Source: Massilia sp. CF038
GTDB lineage: Bacteria > Pseudomonadota > Gammaproteobacteria > Burkholderiales > Burkholderiaceae_D
DNA: 64,000 nt
NCBI RefSeq assembly: GCF_900129765.1
Contig: NZ_FQWU01000002.1
Location: forward strand, 620,001 to 684,000
Direction: 5' to 3'
In this document: positions 51,512 through 60,990 of the stretch, one piece after another
Layout: each line of letters starts with the position of its first letter
Position numbering within the stretch: the first letter of the stretch is position 1
Notes under the pieces: model-generated
Database searches by the model: none
What the model was told of the DNA's origin: nothing
Seen by the model: the letters and a program-made list of their open reading frames with translations, nothing else
Translations under genes and position numbers: made by a program

Positions 51512-52711
51512 TCAGCCGGCCAATAATGCGATCATTTCCGGCAACTCGCGTTGTTGCGCCAGGGAACGCGGTGTATGGCCCTGCGCTTCAGCAACTGGCG
51601 ATGCGCCTCGCTCCAACAAAACCCTGGCAATGTCGAGCTTGCCCATTTCGGCAGCGCGATGCAAGGCCGTAAACCCGCGAAAATCGCGCGCGTTTGGCTC
51701 TGCGCCATGCTCCAACAGGAACAAAACCGCTGCCAGATTATCGCCCTGGACTGCATTCATCAATGGCGTCGCCCCCTGATGCGACTGCACATCGACCGAA
51801 GCGCCCTTGGCCAGCAGCAGCGACATGATCGCGCTGTCAGGCTGTACCAGCGCCCAATGCAACGGTGCCAAACCGTCGCCTGCCAGCAGGTCAACGGGGA
51901 TACCGGCGCCCAGGGCTTGGTTGATTTTGTCCATGTCCGCCTTCGCCACGGCGATGTGGAGCAATGAATGGGAACGAAGCGGCATCGTCGGTGGCACGCG
52001 CGCAAAGTCGTGCGGGGTTGCGCATTGCGCCTGATTGCCGAACGTGGAAAAACACCATTGGGCAGCCAGCTGCGGATTCTGCGCTAACTCGGCCGGAATC
52101 GGCACTGGATAGTCCTGGCCAAGAACATGGCTGCGCAACAGATAATCAAGGGTTTTGGCCGTGAGATTCTCATCGTCGCTCATCTGCCCAAAGCTGCCGT
52201 CAATCTTCCTTACAGTAAGAAACTTCCCATCCTGTTCAGTATGCGCCACCACATACACTTCGCGCTGCCAACTGCGCACACAGATGATCTTGTTGTCGCG
52301 GTAGAAAATGGCCCATTTATGTTCCATCTGCATGGGCGTGAACAACACGCCGTCAGCCAGCAGGCCATCGATGGGGAACGTCAGATCGGCAGGGACGCTC
52401 TCCCTGTCATTTGGCAGCTGCCCGGCAAATGCTTCGCCATCGTCATTGCCATACGATACTGCGTTTGTTGCACAGCGCGGATCAGCCGAAGTCGACATCA
52501 TCGACTGCGTGAAGGAACGCATATCAAGTATCGGCACGCCCCAGGGGTTCGCATCCGCTTCGACCCAGACGATGCCCGGTTCGGGTGCGCTGTCCGGCAC
52601 AGTCTTGCCCGCCGGCGGCAGCGTTGGTGGGACAGCGGCGGCCGCGTCAGGCGGAGTGGATTCGTGGGTGTTGTTCATCCCGAGCAATGCTTTAAGCTTT
52701 CCCCAAACCAT
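51512..52711 (-). CDS. ankyrin-repeat protein
   Basis: A 399-residue protein. The C-terminal 150 residues contain at least four ankyrin repeats: SHSLLHIAVAKADMDKINQA, GLAPLHWALVQPDSAIMSLL, GATPLMNAVQGDNLAAVLFL and FTALHRAAEMGKLDIARVLL. The N-terminal 250 residues are not recognised. They include a Pro/Ala-rich stretch (about 15-45) and a small beta-rich region (about 110-175). There is no signal peptide. Ankyrins bind proteins, but the partner is unknown. It is 35 bases downstream of a small secreted protein on the same strand and may be co-transcribed with it. Confidence 0.82.
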   Translation of the reverse strand: MVWGKLKALLGMNNTHESTPPDAAAAVPPTLPPAGKTVPDSAPEPGIVWVEADANPWGVPILDMRSFTQSMMSTSADPRCATNAVSYGNDDGEAFAGQLPNDRESVPADLTFPIDGLLADGVLFTPMQMEHKWAIFYRDNKIICVRSWQREVYVVAHTEQDGKFLTVRKIDGSFGQMSDDENLTAKTLDYLLRSHVLGQDYPVPIPAELAQNPQLAAQWCFSTFGNQAQCATPHDFARVPPTMPLRSHSLLHIAVAKADMDKINQALGAGIPVDLLAGDGLAPLHWALVQPDSAIMSLLLAKGASVDVQSHQGATPLMNAVQGDNLAAVLFLLEHGAEPNARDFRGFTALHRAAEMGKLDIARVLLERGASPVAEAQGHTPRSLAQQRELPEMIALLAG

Positions 52712-52746
52712 TTCCTAAGTCCTTATCATTCCTGCGCAATTCGCGT

Positions 52747-53394
52747 TCAAGTGCAGGTGACCGTCCAGGCGTTGTAGTCCAGACCGCTGCGCCGCACCCA
52801 CACCGTGGCGCTACTGCTTCGATCGCTTTTAAACACTAAACCGGCGAGTACTTCCGAGCTGGAACCTGCGGTGCCAATGTCAATACTGTCGAGTGAAAAA
52901 TTGAGCGCACGGCGCGAGGCGCATTGCGAATTGCCGCCAAACAGAAGGCGCGCGCTTTTCAGCACCTCGCGTTCATGTTCGAGCAAGCCGACGACGTCGG
53001 CATCGGGCATGGGATAGACCAGGCGCACCGGGCGCGCGCTCTTGCTGCAGCCCTTGGCGTCGAGCCAGACCAGCTGGCGCGCCGACTCACTGACTGCCCA
53101 GGTCCCGTTATAGGCAAAGCTGCGCCGCTGCATGCGGCATAAGGAACGCAGCCCGCGTCTGGGCGGAGAGTCGGCGACGGCGAGCACGGTTTCCTTGCCG
53201 CCGTCGGCGCGACCCACAGTGAACACCGGCTGATCACTGTGATCGTCGGGGAAGGCCTTCTGGTAGAAGTCGTAAAAGGTTTTGCGCTCGGTCTCGCTCA
53301 ATGCACGCTGGGCCGGCGGCTCGTTGGCTGCCCGCACGTCATGGCCAATAAAGACAGCGGCAAGGATCCAGCTACAGGGGAGAAGCCGACCCAT
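52747..53394 (-). CDS. hypothetical exported protein
   Basis: A 215-residue protein with a probable signal peptide (about residues 1-22, ending VRAANE). The rest has several Cys (about six in the mature part) and no family I recognise; conserved-looking stretches are LSETERKTFYDFYQKAFPDD and VWLDAKGCSKSARPVRLVYP. Without a search, no function is assigned. It precedes the ankyrin gene on the same strand with a 35-bp gap. Confidence 0.55.
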   Translation of the reverse strand: MGRLLPCSWILAAVFIGHDVRAANEPPAQRALSETERKTFYDFYQKAFPDDHSDQPVFTVGRADGGKETVLAVADSPPRRGLRSLCRMQRRSFAYNGTWAVSESARQLVWLDAKGCSKSARPVRLVYPMPDADVVGLLEHEREVLKSARLLFGGNSQCASRRALNFSLDSIDIGTAGSSSEVLAGLVFKSDRSSSATVWVRRSGLDYNAWTVTCT

Positions 53395-53435
53395 TCAGTG
53401 TTCAGCCCCGCGGACGCGGGCCAGTACGCGCGTTG

Positions 53436-53828
53436 TCATTTGACGCGATACAGCGCGCACAGCTTGTGCCCGTCCGGGTCGCGCACATACGACAGATGCA
53501 ATGCACCCATGTCGCTCTGGCGCAGACCAGGCGGGTCTTCAATCGACACGCCGCCGTGGGCGACTGCGGTATCGTGGAACAGCTTTACCTGTTCGGCAGA
53601 GCTGCATTTGAAGCCGATCGTGCCGCCGTTGGCGTAGCATGCTTCCTCGCCGTTGATTGGCTCGCTGACGCAGAAGGTGCTGCCGTCGTGGCGGTAGAAC
53701 AGGCGGATGTGGCCCGATGGTGCCGCGTTGCGGAACGGCTGGCCTGCGCCAAGCACGCCCAAAACGGCGTCATAGAACTGCTTTGAGCGCTCGATATCGT
53801 TCGAGCCGATCATGATGTGATTGAACAT
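53436..53828 (-). CDS. VOC-family (glyoxalase/bleomycin-resistance) protein
   Basis: A 130-residue protein with the vicinal-oxygen-chelate fold: MFNHIMIGSNDIERSKQFYD at the start and LHLSYVRDPDGHKLCALYR near the end. His at residue 4, a Glu in the middle and acidic residues near DPDG could bind a metal. Such proteins are dioxygenases, isomerases or binding proteins; the substrate is unknown. It ends 41 bases before the start of the exported protein gene. Palindrome copy D lies upstream of its start. Confidence 0.85.
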   Translation of the reverse strand: MFNHIMIGSNDIERSKQFYDAVLGVLGAGQPFRNAAPSGHIRLFYRHDGSTFCVSEPINGEEACYANGGTIGFKCSSAEQVKLFHDTAVAHGGVSIEDPPGLRQSDMGALHLSYVRDPDGHKLCALYRVK

Positions 53829-53901
53829 GGTCTTTCCTTGGTCAGGTGTAGGTTTGCAGCTTCAGGATCGAATGATAATCGATTTGATACAGGACCCCAA
53901 A

Positions 53902-53988
53902 ACATCGTCCTCGCGAAGGCGGGGACCCATTCCACGTTCCCGAAGTTGTTTGACATGGAATGGGTCCCCGCCTTCGCGAGGACGATGT
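53902..53988. repeat. dispersed palindromic repeat, copy D
   Basis: The most symmetric 87-bp copy, with outer arms ACATCGTCCTCGCG and CGCGAGGACGATGT and inner arms GCGGGGACCCATTCC and GGAATGGGTCCCCGC. It ends one base before the stop codon of the minus-strand hybrid GGDEF-EAL gene, so it forms the start of that mRNA's 3' untranslated region. Confidence 0.92.
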
Positions 53989-53989
53989 A

Positions 53990-56900
53990 TCACTGCAGCG
54001 CGTCTTGCTCCTGCCCTTGCGCTGGCACCTTGCCACGCCCCTGGCTGCTGCCATTGCCATGCAACTGGCTGTGCAAACGGAAGCCTTCGCGGATATTTTC
54101 GCGCAGGACCGCCCCTTTCCATGGTTTGGTATAGAACCGGTCAATCGCGCCATGATTAATGGCGGCCATGATCGGCGTCAGATCGGCATACGCCGACAGC
54201 ATGATGCGGAAAGTATCCGGACACAGGTTCTTCACCCGTTCCATGAACTCGGTTCCGCTCATGAGCGGCATGCATTGGTCGCACAGGATCACGTGCACCT
54301 TGTTACGCGCCAAAATATCGAAGCCCTCGGCCGCCGTCTGCGCGGTCAGGATGCGGTAGCCATCCTGCGCCAAAAAGTCCGACAGCACGTCGAGCATGAA
54401 CGCATCGTCGTCGACGATGAGCAGCGTTTGCTGGTCGACCAGACCATCTTCCACCGGCGCTGCCAGGGCTTTGCCCTCGTGGAGCATGGCTTCGAACTCC
54501 AGTTCCGGCACCGGCTTACTGAAGTAGTAGCCCTGCATCTCGTCGCAGCCATGGCGGCGCAGGTAGGCCAGCTGCGCGTCGCGCTCCACACCCTCGGCGA
54601 TCACTTGCAGCTTCAGGCTGTGCGCCATGTTGATGATCGCCAGGACGATGGCCGCGTCGTCCGGGTTGCTGGTCACTTCGCGCACGAAGGCAATATCGAT
54701 CTTGAGCTTATCAATCGGGAAGCGCTTAAGATAGGCCAGGCTCGAATAACCGGTGCCAAAATCGTCAATGGAGATCTTGATGCCCAGTGCTTTGAGGTTG
54801 CGCAGCACCGTGATGGTGTCTTCGGCATTGGACATCAGCGAGCTTTCAGTCAGCTCCAGTTCCAGCAGTTCAGGCGCAATTTCGTGCACCTTGATCGCAT
54901 TGAGCACCTCTTCTTCCAGTCCACCGAGGAAGAACTGCACGCCCGAGACGTTGACCGACAGATGCACCGGCCCTGTCTTGGACTTGCCCCATTTGCTGAT
55001 CATGCGGCACGCTTCATTCAGTACCCAGGTACCCACCGGCACAATCAGCCCGGTCTCTTCCAGCACCGGGATGAACAGCGCCGGCGACACCATGCCGTGG
55101 CCCGGCCGCTTCCAGCGGATCAGCGCTTCTGCGCCGCTGATGCGGCCCGAACCGATATGCACTTTGGGCTGCAGGTACAGCACAAACTCGCGGTTGTCGA
55201 TGGCGCGGCGGAGCGCATTTTCCAGGTCCAGCCGCGCCAGCGATTGCGCGTTCATTTCCGCCGTAAAGAAGCGGAACGCATCGCGCCCGGCCTCTTTGGC
55301 GCGGTACATGGCCGTATCGGCGTACTTGATCAGGGTATCGGCATCGAGTCCGTCGTCGGGGTAAATGGTGATGCCGATGCTGGCGGTGGTGGTCACTTCG
55401 TGGCCGTCCAGGTCGAACGGCCGGCGCAGCGCTTCGCGGATCTTGTCCACCACGGCCAGCGCCGACTGCGGCCCTTCGGGCAGCATCAGGATGGCGGCAA
55501 ATTCGTCGCCGCCAAAGCGGCCAATGGTGTCGCGCACACGCAAGCTGTCGACCAGGCGGCCGGCAAACTGGCGCAGCAGTTCGTCGCCGCAGGGGTGGCC
55601 CAGCGTGTCGTTGATGTTCTTGAAGCGGTCAACGTCAAGGAACAGCACCCCAACCGACCAGTGGTGTTCGGCAGCCTGCTCGAGCGAGCGTGTCAGGGCC
55701 GAATAGAACTGACTGCGGTTCGGCAGTCCGGTCAGGGTATCAAAGTGGGCCAGGCGCAGCAGGCGGCTTTCGGCTTCCTTACGTTCGGTGATGTCGCGTG
55801 CCACGGCCACCAGCACCCAGCTGGCACCCGAGCGCAAAGTGCGGCGCTGTACTTCCACCGCTACGCGTGAGCCGTCGCGGCGCTGCACTTCCAGTTCGGC
55901 CATGGCGCCGGACTGGTCGCCTGCCAGCAGGCGCTCATACAGATCCTTGAGCCGTTCCAGGTCAGTGCCTTCGACATTCTGGGTGCCCAGCGCCATGAAG
56001 TCGTCGCGCTCGAAGCCCAGCATGCGGCAGGCCGTGGCGTTGACGTCGACAAAGCACATGGCCGAGCGGTCGATCAGGAAAATGGCGTCGGCCGTTGCGT
56101 CCATGGCAGCGCGGAAGCGGCGCAAGTCTTCATCCAGGCGGATGCGGGCCGTCATGTCGGCGGTCAGCTGCGCATGATGGCGCTTGATTTCTTCGTACAG
56201 CAGCAGGTTTTCGTAGGCCACCGCGATCTGCGCGCTGACTGTGACCGCGACCCGCTCATCGACCTCGGAGAAGCTGCTGCCGCCAAGCTTGTCAACCAGG
56301 TACAGCCAGCCGTGCACGCGCTCACGCGAGGCAATCGGCACGCCGAGGAAGGAATGCACTGGTGGGTGGCCATGCGGCAGGCCGATCGCGCGCGCGTCGC
56401 CATTGAGGCCGTCGATGCGCTGCGGCTGGCGTTTTTCCATCAGCGTGTTCAGCACACCCACGCGCGGGGTTGCGGCCACCACCCGCGCCTGGCGGTTGTC
56501 GCCGCACGAGGAGAAGTAGCTGAGTTCATCGGCGCCCTCTTCCAGCACGCCGATGCAGGCGTACTTGGACACGCAGATGTTTTGCGCCACGCGGCAGCCA
56601 ATTTCGATCAGCGCCGCGGGGTCGCGTTCGGCGCCCAGGTCGATGCCCAGCTCGATGAGCGAGGTCAGACGCAGACTCACCGCCTGCAGGCTCGATAAAG
56701 AACTGGCCAGCCGGTCCGTCATCTGCGCCAGGTCGTACGACGGCCGTGGCGTGTCGCCATCGTTGGCCATGCGCGAGAGCAGATGGGTGGACGACTCGAC
56801 TTCGTCGAGATACTCGGCCACCGTGTGGTCGATCACAAACATGCGGTTCGCGTCCGAGGCCGCATTGGCAAACTCGGGCAGGCGCGCCGGCTCGTTCATG

Positions 56901-57694
56901 CCCAGCGCCTCGTGCACGGCGCGCAAAATCACGTCGGGATCGGACGGTTTCGGCAGCACCCAGCGCACACCGCAGGCCTCGGCCATGCGGTTGGCCTCGC
57001 GTTCGCGATAGGTGGCGGTATAAAAAATGACAGGTACGTGGGTCGTCTCGGGGTCCGCGTGCAGCGCGGTGACAAACTCGTAGCCGTCCATATTGGGCAT
57101 CAGGATGTCGGAGATGACCAGGTCGGGCTGTTCGCGCTTGACCACCTTCAAGCCTTCAACGCCGTCCGCCGCTTCGATCAGGCGGTGACCGCCGTAGCCC
57201 AGCAGGGTAATGAGGAACTCGCGATTGAGCACATGGTCGTCCACGATCAGGATCGTGGCGCGGCGCGTCTCCGGCATGGCCTCTGACACCGGGTCAGTTG
57301 CCTCGGAGGGGAGCTCCCCGGTCTGCGCCCCCGGCAAAAAACTTTCAAGTTCGGCCACAAAGGTGTCCGGCTCAATGGGTTTGCCAACATAGCCGTCGAA
57401 TCCGGCTGCAAGCAGGCGTTCACGGTCGCCCACCATGGCCAGTGCCGTGACGGCCAGAACGGGAATGTGGCGCAGCGCAGGGTCCTGCTTCAGCGCCGAT
57501 ACGACTCCATAGCCGTCGAGCTTGGGCAGATGAATATCAGAAATGATCAGATCGGGGATCGTCTGTCGGGCGGTTTCGACGCCGCTGACGCCGTCAATTG
57601 CCATCAATGGGGTATAGCCGAACGCCGTCAGCAGGTACACCATCAATTCCATGTTTGTGGGGTTGTCTTCAATAATGAGAATTCGTGCAGACAC
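53990..57694 (-). CDS. three-receiver hybrid GGDEF-EAL response regulator
   Basis: A cytoplasmic protein of 1234 residues with the domain order REC1 (1-120), REC2 (about 140-260), GAF (about 345-505), PAS (about 520-650), GGDEF (about 660-820), EAL (about 835-1075) and REC3 (about 1095-1215). The receivers read PDLIISDIHLPKLDG, PDLVISDILMPNMDGYEF and VHVILCDQCMPLMSG with KPW, so all three could be phosphorylated. GGDEF (GRFGGDEFAAIL, with RxxD) and EAL (GAEALIRW, IDDFGTGYSS, IAEGVE) look active. A histidine kinase is not adjacent, so it is likely driven by a distant partner. The start is GTG 57694 (GGAG just upstream); the ATG at 57730 is an alternative. Confidence 0.9.
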   Translation of the reverse strand: MSARILIIEDNPTNMELMVYLLTAFGYTPLMAIDGVSGVETARQTIPDLIISDIHLPKLDGYGVVSALKQDPALRHIPVLAVTALAMVGDRERLLAAGFDGYVGKPIEPDTFVAELESFLPGAQTGELPSEATDPVSEAMPETRRATILIVDDHVLNREFLITLLGYGGHRLIEAADGVEGLKVVKREQPDLVISDILMPNMDGYEFVTALHADPETTHVPVIFYTATYREREANRMAEACGVRWVLPKPSDPDVILRAVHEALGMNEPARLPEFANAASDANRMFVIDHTVAEYLDEVESSTHLLSRMANDGDTPRPSYDLAQMTDRLASSLSSLQAVSLRLTSLIELGIDLGAERDPAALIEIGCRVAQNICVSKYACIGVLEEGADELSYFSSCGDNRQARVVAATPRVGVLNTLMEKRQPQRIDGLNGDARAIGLPHGHPPVHSFLGVPIASRERVHGWLYLVDKLGGSSFSEVDERVAVTVSAQIAVAYENLLLYEEIKRHHAQLTADMTARIRLDEDLRRFRAAMDATADAIFLIDRSAMCFVDVNATACRMLGFERDDFMALGTQNVEGTDLERLKDLYERLLAGDQSGAMAELEVQRRDGSRVAVEVQRRTLRSGASWVLVAVARDITERKEAESRLLRLAHFDTLTGLPNRSQFYSALTRSLEQAAEHHWSVGVLFLDVDRFKNINDTLGHPCGDELLRQFAGRLVDSLRVRDTIGRFGGDEFAAILMLPEGPQSALAVVDKIREALRRPFDLDGHEVTTTASIGITIYPDDGLDADTLIKYADTAMYRAKEAGRDAFRFFTAEMNAQSLARLDLENALRRAIDNREFVLYLQPKVHIGSGRISGAEALIRWKRPGHGMVSPALFIPVLEETGLIVPVGTWVLNEACRMISKWGKSKTGPVHLSVNVSGVQFFLGGLEEEVLNAIKVHEIAPELLELELTESSLMSNAEDTITVLRNLKALGIKISIDDFGTGYSSLAYLKRFPIDKLKIDIAFVREVTSNPDDAAIVLAIINMAHSLKLQVIAEGVERDAQLAYLRRHGCDEMQGYYFSKPVPELEFEAMLHEGKALAAPVEDGLVDQQTLLIVDDDAFMLDVLSDFLAQDGYRILTAQTAAEGFDILARNKVHVILCDQCMPLMSGTEFMERVKNLCPDTFRIMLSAYADLTPIMAAINHGAIDRFYTKPWKGAVLRENIREGFRLHSQLHGNGSSQGRGKVPAQGQEQDALQ

Positions 57695-57812
57695 GATTCC
57701 ACTCCCGTCCTGATTTGCCGCAATGATCATGATGAGTTTGAATGACGCTTGTCTATGACAGCGCACTCTCTTCGACTGTATCACGCCTGAGGAAGATGAT
57801 GCTAAACAATAT

Positions 57813-58736
57813 TTAGTGAGTGAACAGCTTTGCAATTTCTTGCATTAAACGTTCAAGAACACGGGGGTTGCGCCCCATTGCCACATGGCCAACACCGCCG
57901 AAGGCGATGTTATGCGCATCGGGTAAAACGCTCGATGTCTGCGGCGCGACGATATTGTCGTGGTGGGTGTAAAAAGACGTGATCAAGCCCCGCAATTCGG
58001 GGGTTTCGGACCTGGACAAGCCTTGCAGCCAGTCGCTCATGGCCTCGCCCCGGCGCTGCATCTGGGCGGCGTTTTTACCCACTCCCATCTGTGCCAGACT
58101 GGTGCCATGGTGCGGCGTGCCCAGGGTAAACACGTGGCGCAGCCGTCCCGCACCATGCTCGCGCAGATAGGCGCGCGCCACCAGCCCGCCCATGCTGTGC
58201 GCCACAATCACCACGGCCGGCGCCCCACTTTTGGCGCACAGGCTGTCGACCGCCGCGGCCACCATGGGGACGTAATCGTCAATCGCGCCCATCAAGGGTT
58301 CCAGGTCCAGCGTGGCGTGGCTGATACGGCGCGCATCGAGAAGCGGCGTCAGATGCGCCCAATAGCCACTGTTGCAACCGTATCCGTGCAACAACAGCAC
58401 CGGCACACCAAGCGCGTCCGGATACAGCGTTTCGCGCGCGGACGCACGCGTCATGAACCAGGACGATTGCAGCATGGTGGCCATGAATTCTTCAGCAAAC
58501 AGACGCAGGCGCGCGGGCGGCGCGAGCAGGAAGTCGTCAGGCGTGGGGCTGGAATGGCCGCGCGTGAGCAAAAAGTTATTGGCCGTGATGAGCATGCGCA
58601 CCAGCAACAGCACGCCCAGCGCCGCCAGCAGCGCCAGGGGCCAGGTAAGACCGGCGCCGTGCGCCAGGCTGGCCACGCCGGCCACCGCTCCCGCCTGCAG
58701 CAGCAGCACCCAGCGCAGCAATACCCGCGCCGTCAT
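57813..58736 (-). CDS. alpha/beta-hydrolase (lipase-like)
   Basis: A 307-residue protein with two N-terminal hydrophobic segments (about residues 5-50), suggesting a membrane anchor. The nucleophile motif VVIVAHSMGGLVARAYLREH lies at about residues 178-197, and LLLHGYGCNSGYW resembles the HG oxyanion motif. A downstream HH (FYTHHDNIVAP) and the final GVGHVAMGRNP give the catalytic Asp/His candidates. It resembles PGAP1-like and triacylglycerol lipases; the substrate is unknown. The start overlaps the GMC stop by one base (TGATG), so it is the last gene of a three-gene operon. Confidence 0.85.
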   Translation of the reverse strand: MTARVLLRWVLLLQAGAVAGVASLAHGAGLTWPLALLAALGVLLLVRMLITANNFLLTRGHSSPTPDDFLLAPPARLRLFAEEFMATMLQSSWFMTRASARETLYPDALGVPVLLLHGYGCNSGYWAHLTPLLDARRISHATLDLEPLMGAIDDYVPMVAAAVDSLCAKSGAPAVVIVAHSMGGLVARAYLREHGAGRLRHVFTLGTPHHGTSLAQMGVGKNAAQMQRRGEAMSDWLQGLSRSETPELRGLITSFYTHHDNIVAPQTSSVLPDAHNIAFGGVGHVAMGRNPRVLERLMQEIAKLFTH

Positions 58737-60364
58737 CAGGCCACCAGGCGCGCGGCCGGTTTGCCTGTCAGGTCCTGGGCCAGCAGGCTGGCAAGGCGCG
58801 CCGTGATGCCATAAATCGACAACTGCGGGTTGGCGCCGATCGAGGTCGGGAACAGCGACCCGTCGTGCACCGACAGATTGGTGATGCCGTGATAGCGTCC
58901 TTTCGAACTGACCACGCCAAGGCGCACATCGTCCGACATGGTGCAGCCGCCCATCACGTGCGCCGACACCACGCGCGTAATATGCGGCTCGTAACTGAGC
59001 GTTTCGATGGCCTTGCGCGCATCAAGCCAGCTGGCATATGGCGCGGCCTGTTCATGTACCGGCTGCACGGTTTTGGCACCGGCCGCAAACTGGATCTCGG
59101 CCATGGTCAGGTGGGCGCGCTTGACGCCATCCCACACGAAGCGGCTGATCGGATAGTCCAGCACCGGCGCGCCGTTGGCGGCCAGCCCCACGCTGCCGCC
59201 GGGCGACTGCTCGTGAAAACCGTCGCGCAGCAACGCCAGCAAGGCGTGCACGTGGGGGAACTGGCGCATGGTTTCGGCATGCGCTGCGCCGTAGCCGGCC
59301 ATGGTGGTCGACAACAGCAGCGGATGCAGCGGCGGCGCTTCGAGCTTGTAGCCAATCGGGCCATCGATGGCCTGGGTTTCCATGAAATGGTCGGAATAGA
59401 TGGTCTGCGGCGCACCGGCAAAACCATCAACGCGCTGCGTGAACATGGCCGCCGAGATCACGGTGGGATGCAGAAAGGTGCGCTTGCCCAGCAAGCCGTG
59501 TGGATCGGGGGCCTTGGAGCGCAGCAGCAGCGCTGGCGAGTTGATGGCGCCACCAGCGATGACAAAGTGGCGCGCGCGCAGCGTCAGGCGGCGGCCACTG
59601 GCGACAATGCCGCCAGCGTCGAGGGCACTGCAAACCAGGCTGTCGACCTTGTCGCCCTTGAATACGAGGTGCTCGGCGCGTGCGTGCGTGACCAGCGTGG
59701 CACCCTGGTCGAGCGCAGCGGGGATGGTCGTCACCAGCATCGACTGCTTGGCATTGGTCGGGCAGCCCATGCCGCAGTAGCCGAGGTTCCAGCAGCCCTT
59801 TACATTTCGCATGATGGCGGCAGCGGGAATACCCAGCTTGGCCGCGCCGCGTTTGAGCAGGTCATTGTTTTCGTTGGGCGGCGTGAGCCAGGTGGACACA
59901 TTCAGGCGCTGCTCCATCATCAGGAACCAGGGCGCCAGCGCCTCGGGCGTGTAGTCCTTCAAGCCGTAGTGCTTATGCCAGTAGTCCAGGGTGGGCGTGG
60001 GCGTGCGAAAGCTGGAAGTCCAGTTGACCGTGGTGGAGCCGCCGACCGTGCGCCCTTGCAGGATGTTGATGGCCTTGTCTGCGGTTTTGCGCGCGGCAGA
60101 TTCCTGGTACAGCGAGGGGTAGGCCTCGGCCTCGCGCATCTTGAAGTCTTTCGAGGACTTGAGTGCGCCCTCTTCCACGATCAGCACCTTCAGACCGGAG
60201 CGGGACAGGATCTCAGCACTTACGCCGCCGCCGGCACCGCTGCCCACAATGACCACGTCCGCCTCAAGCGTACGGTCCTCGGCCAGGGTAGCGCCATCGA
60301 TGACCTTCCAGCCGCCGGCCAGGCCGGCCAGAATCGGGTCGGGGATCATATTCGGGTTGCTCAT
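58736..60364 (-). CDS. GMC-family FAD-dependent oxidoreductase
   Basis: A 542-residue flavoprotein. The N-terminal FAD motif is ADVVIVGSGAGGGVSAEILS (about 33-52), followed by the GMC loop LQGRTVGGSTTVNW. A Cys cluster GCWNLGYCGMGCPTNAKQS (about 186-204) is typical of the long-chain alcohol and cholesterol oxidase-like branch. The active-site His is in HVMGGCTMSD and the Asn in NPQLSIYGI. It probably oxidises an alcohol and passes electrons on; given the acyl reductase and lipase nearby, a fatty alcohol is a reasonable guess. It overlaps the upstream small-subunit gene by four bases (ATGA) and the hydrolase gene by one. Confidence 0.9.
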   Translation of the reverse strand: MSNPNMIPDPILAGLAGGWKVIDGATLAEDRTLEADVVIVGSGAGGGVSAEILSRSGLKVLIVEEGALKSSKDFKMREAEAYPSLYQESAARKTADKAINILQGRTVGGSTTVNWTSSFRTPTPTLDYWHKHYGLKDYTPEALAPWFLMMEQRLNVSTWLTPPNENNDLLKRGAAKLGIPAAAIMRNVKGCWNLGYCGMGCPTNAKQSMLVTTIPAALDQGATLVTHARAEHLVFKGDKVDSLVCSALDAGGIVASGRRLTLRARHFVIAGGAINSPALLLRSKAPDPHGLLGKRTFLHPTVISAAMFTQRVDGFAGAPQTIYSDHFMETQAIDGPIGYKLEAPPLHPLLLSTTMAGYGAAHAETMRQFPHVHALLALLRDGFHEQSPGGSVGLAANGAPVLDYPISRFVWDGVKRAHLTMAEIQFAAGAKTVQPVHEQAAPYASWLDARKAIETLSYEPHITRVVSAHVMGGCTMSDDVRLGVVSSKGRYHGITNLSVHDGSLFPTSIGANPQLSIYGITARLASLLAQDLTGKPAARLVA

Positions 60365-60885
60365 GCGAGCTCCTTCATCGGGCCGGGGTAGCCAATCGAC
60401 TCCCAGCTGGACGGATCGGCATACCAGCTGCCGATGATCAGGTCATGCAGCGCATGGTAAGCGCCCTGCAGCATGGCCAGGCTGTGAAAGCGCCACTCCT
60501 GCAAGAAGGCGCTGACCTGCTCCGGACGGGCATTGGCCCAGCCGCCGGATACGCCCGTCAGTACGCGCCTCGCTGGGGACAGGGCCAGCAGGCCAAACAG
60601 ATCCTGGACTTCCTTTTGCGCGTTCAGCGGCAGCCCCAGAATGGCCTGGTGTACGCGCCCGGTAGTGGCGGCAATGGCCGCGCTGCGCGCGGCCGCATCG
60701 GGCGGCAGCGCCCCCGCCAGCATGGCCGGGATGATGGCGTCGATGGCGGCCTTGGCTTCGCCGTCGAGCACAAAGCGCTGCTGCGGGCCGGGTGGATGGG
60801 TGTAGCGGTAAATGCCGCCACCGGCGGCCAGTGCCAGCGCGCCCAGCGCGCCGACTTTCAAAAACGTCCTGCGGTTTGTCCCCAT
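60361..60885 (-). CDS. Tat-exported small subunit for the GMC oxidoreductase
   Basis: A 174-residue protein with a twin-arginine signal (TNRRTFLKVGALGALALAAG, residues 3-22). The mature part (AAIDAIIPAMLAG, ALSPARRVLTGVSG, FHSLAMLQGAYHALHDLIIG) resembles the small-subunit family that partners GMC flavoproteins (gluconate 2-dehydrogenase subunit 3-like). It may carry the leaderless GMC enzyme through Tat as a folded pair. The ATG at 60885 is chosen over 60924 because the RR motif is then near the N-terminus. The stop overlaps the GMC start (ATGA). Confidence 0.75.
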   Translation of the reverse strand: MGTNRRTFLKVGALGALALAAGGGIYRYTHPPGPQQRFVLDGEAKAAIDAIIPAMLAGALPPDAAARSAAIAATTGRVHQAILGLPLNAQKEVQDLFGLLALSPARRVLTGVSGGWANARPEQVSAFLQEWRFHSLAMLQGAYHALHDLIIGSWYADPSSWESIGYPGPMKELA

Positions 60886-60990
60886 GTCTCTGATTCCATG
60901 TATTTTTTTTGTAGTGTACGCCAAAGGGGTAGCCGGATTTACGTGGAAACTAGAGTGATCCGTCTAGAGGTTTCTGGTACAAAGTGGGGC

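Noticed and set aside
53842-54159. Small open frames with SSRRRGPIP or MGPRLREDD-like peptides in the palindromes
   Set aside because: They are chance translations of the palindromic repeat and recur in every copy.
53960-60391. Long plus-strand frames (636 and 508 residues) over the hybrid regulator and the GMC gene
   Set aside because: Shadows; the minus-strand frames carry intact REC/GGDEF/EAL and GMC motifs.
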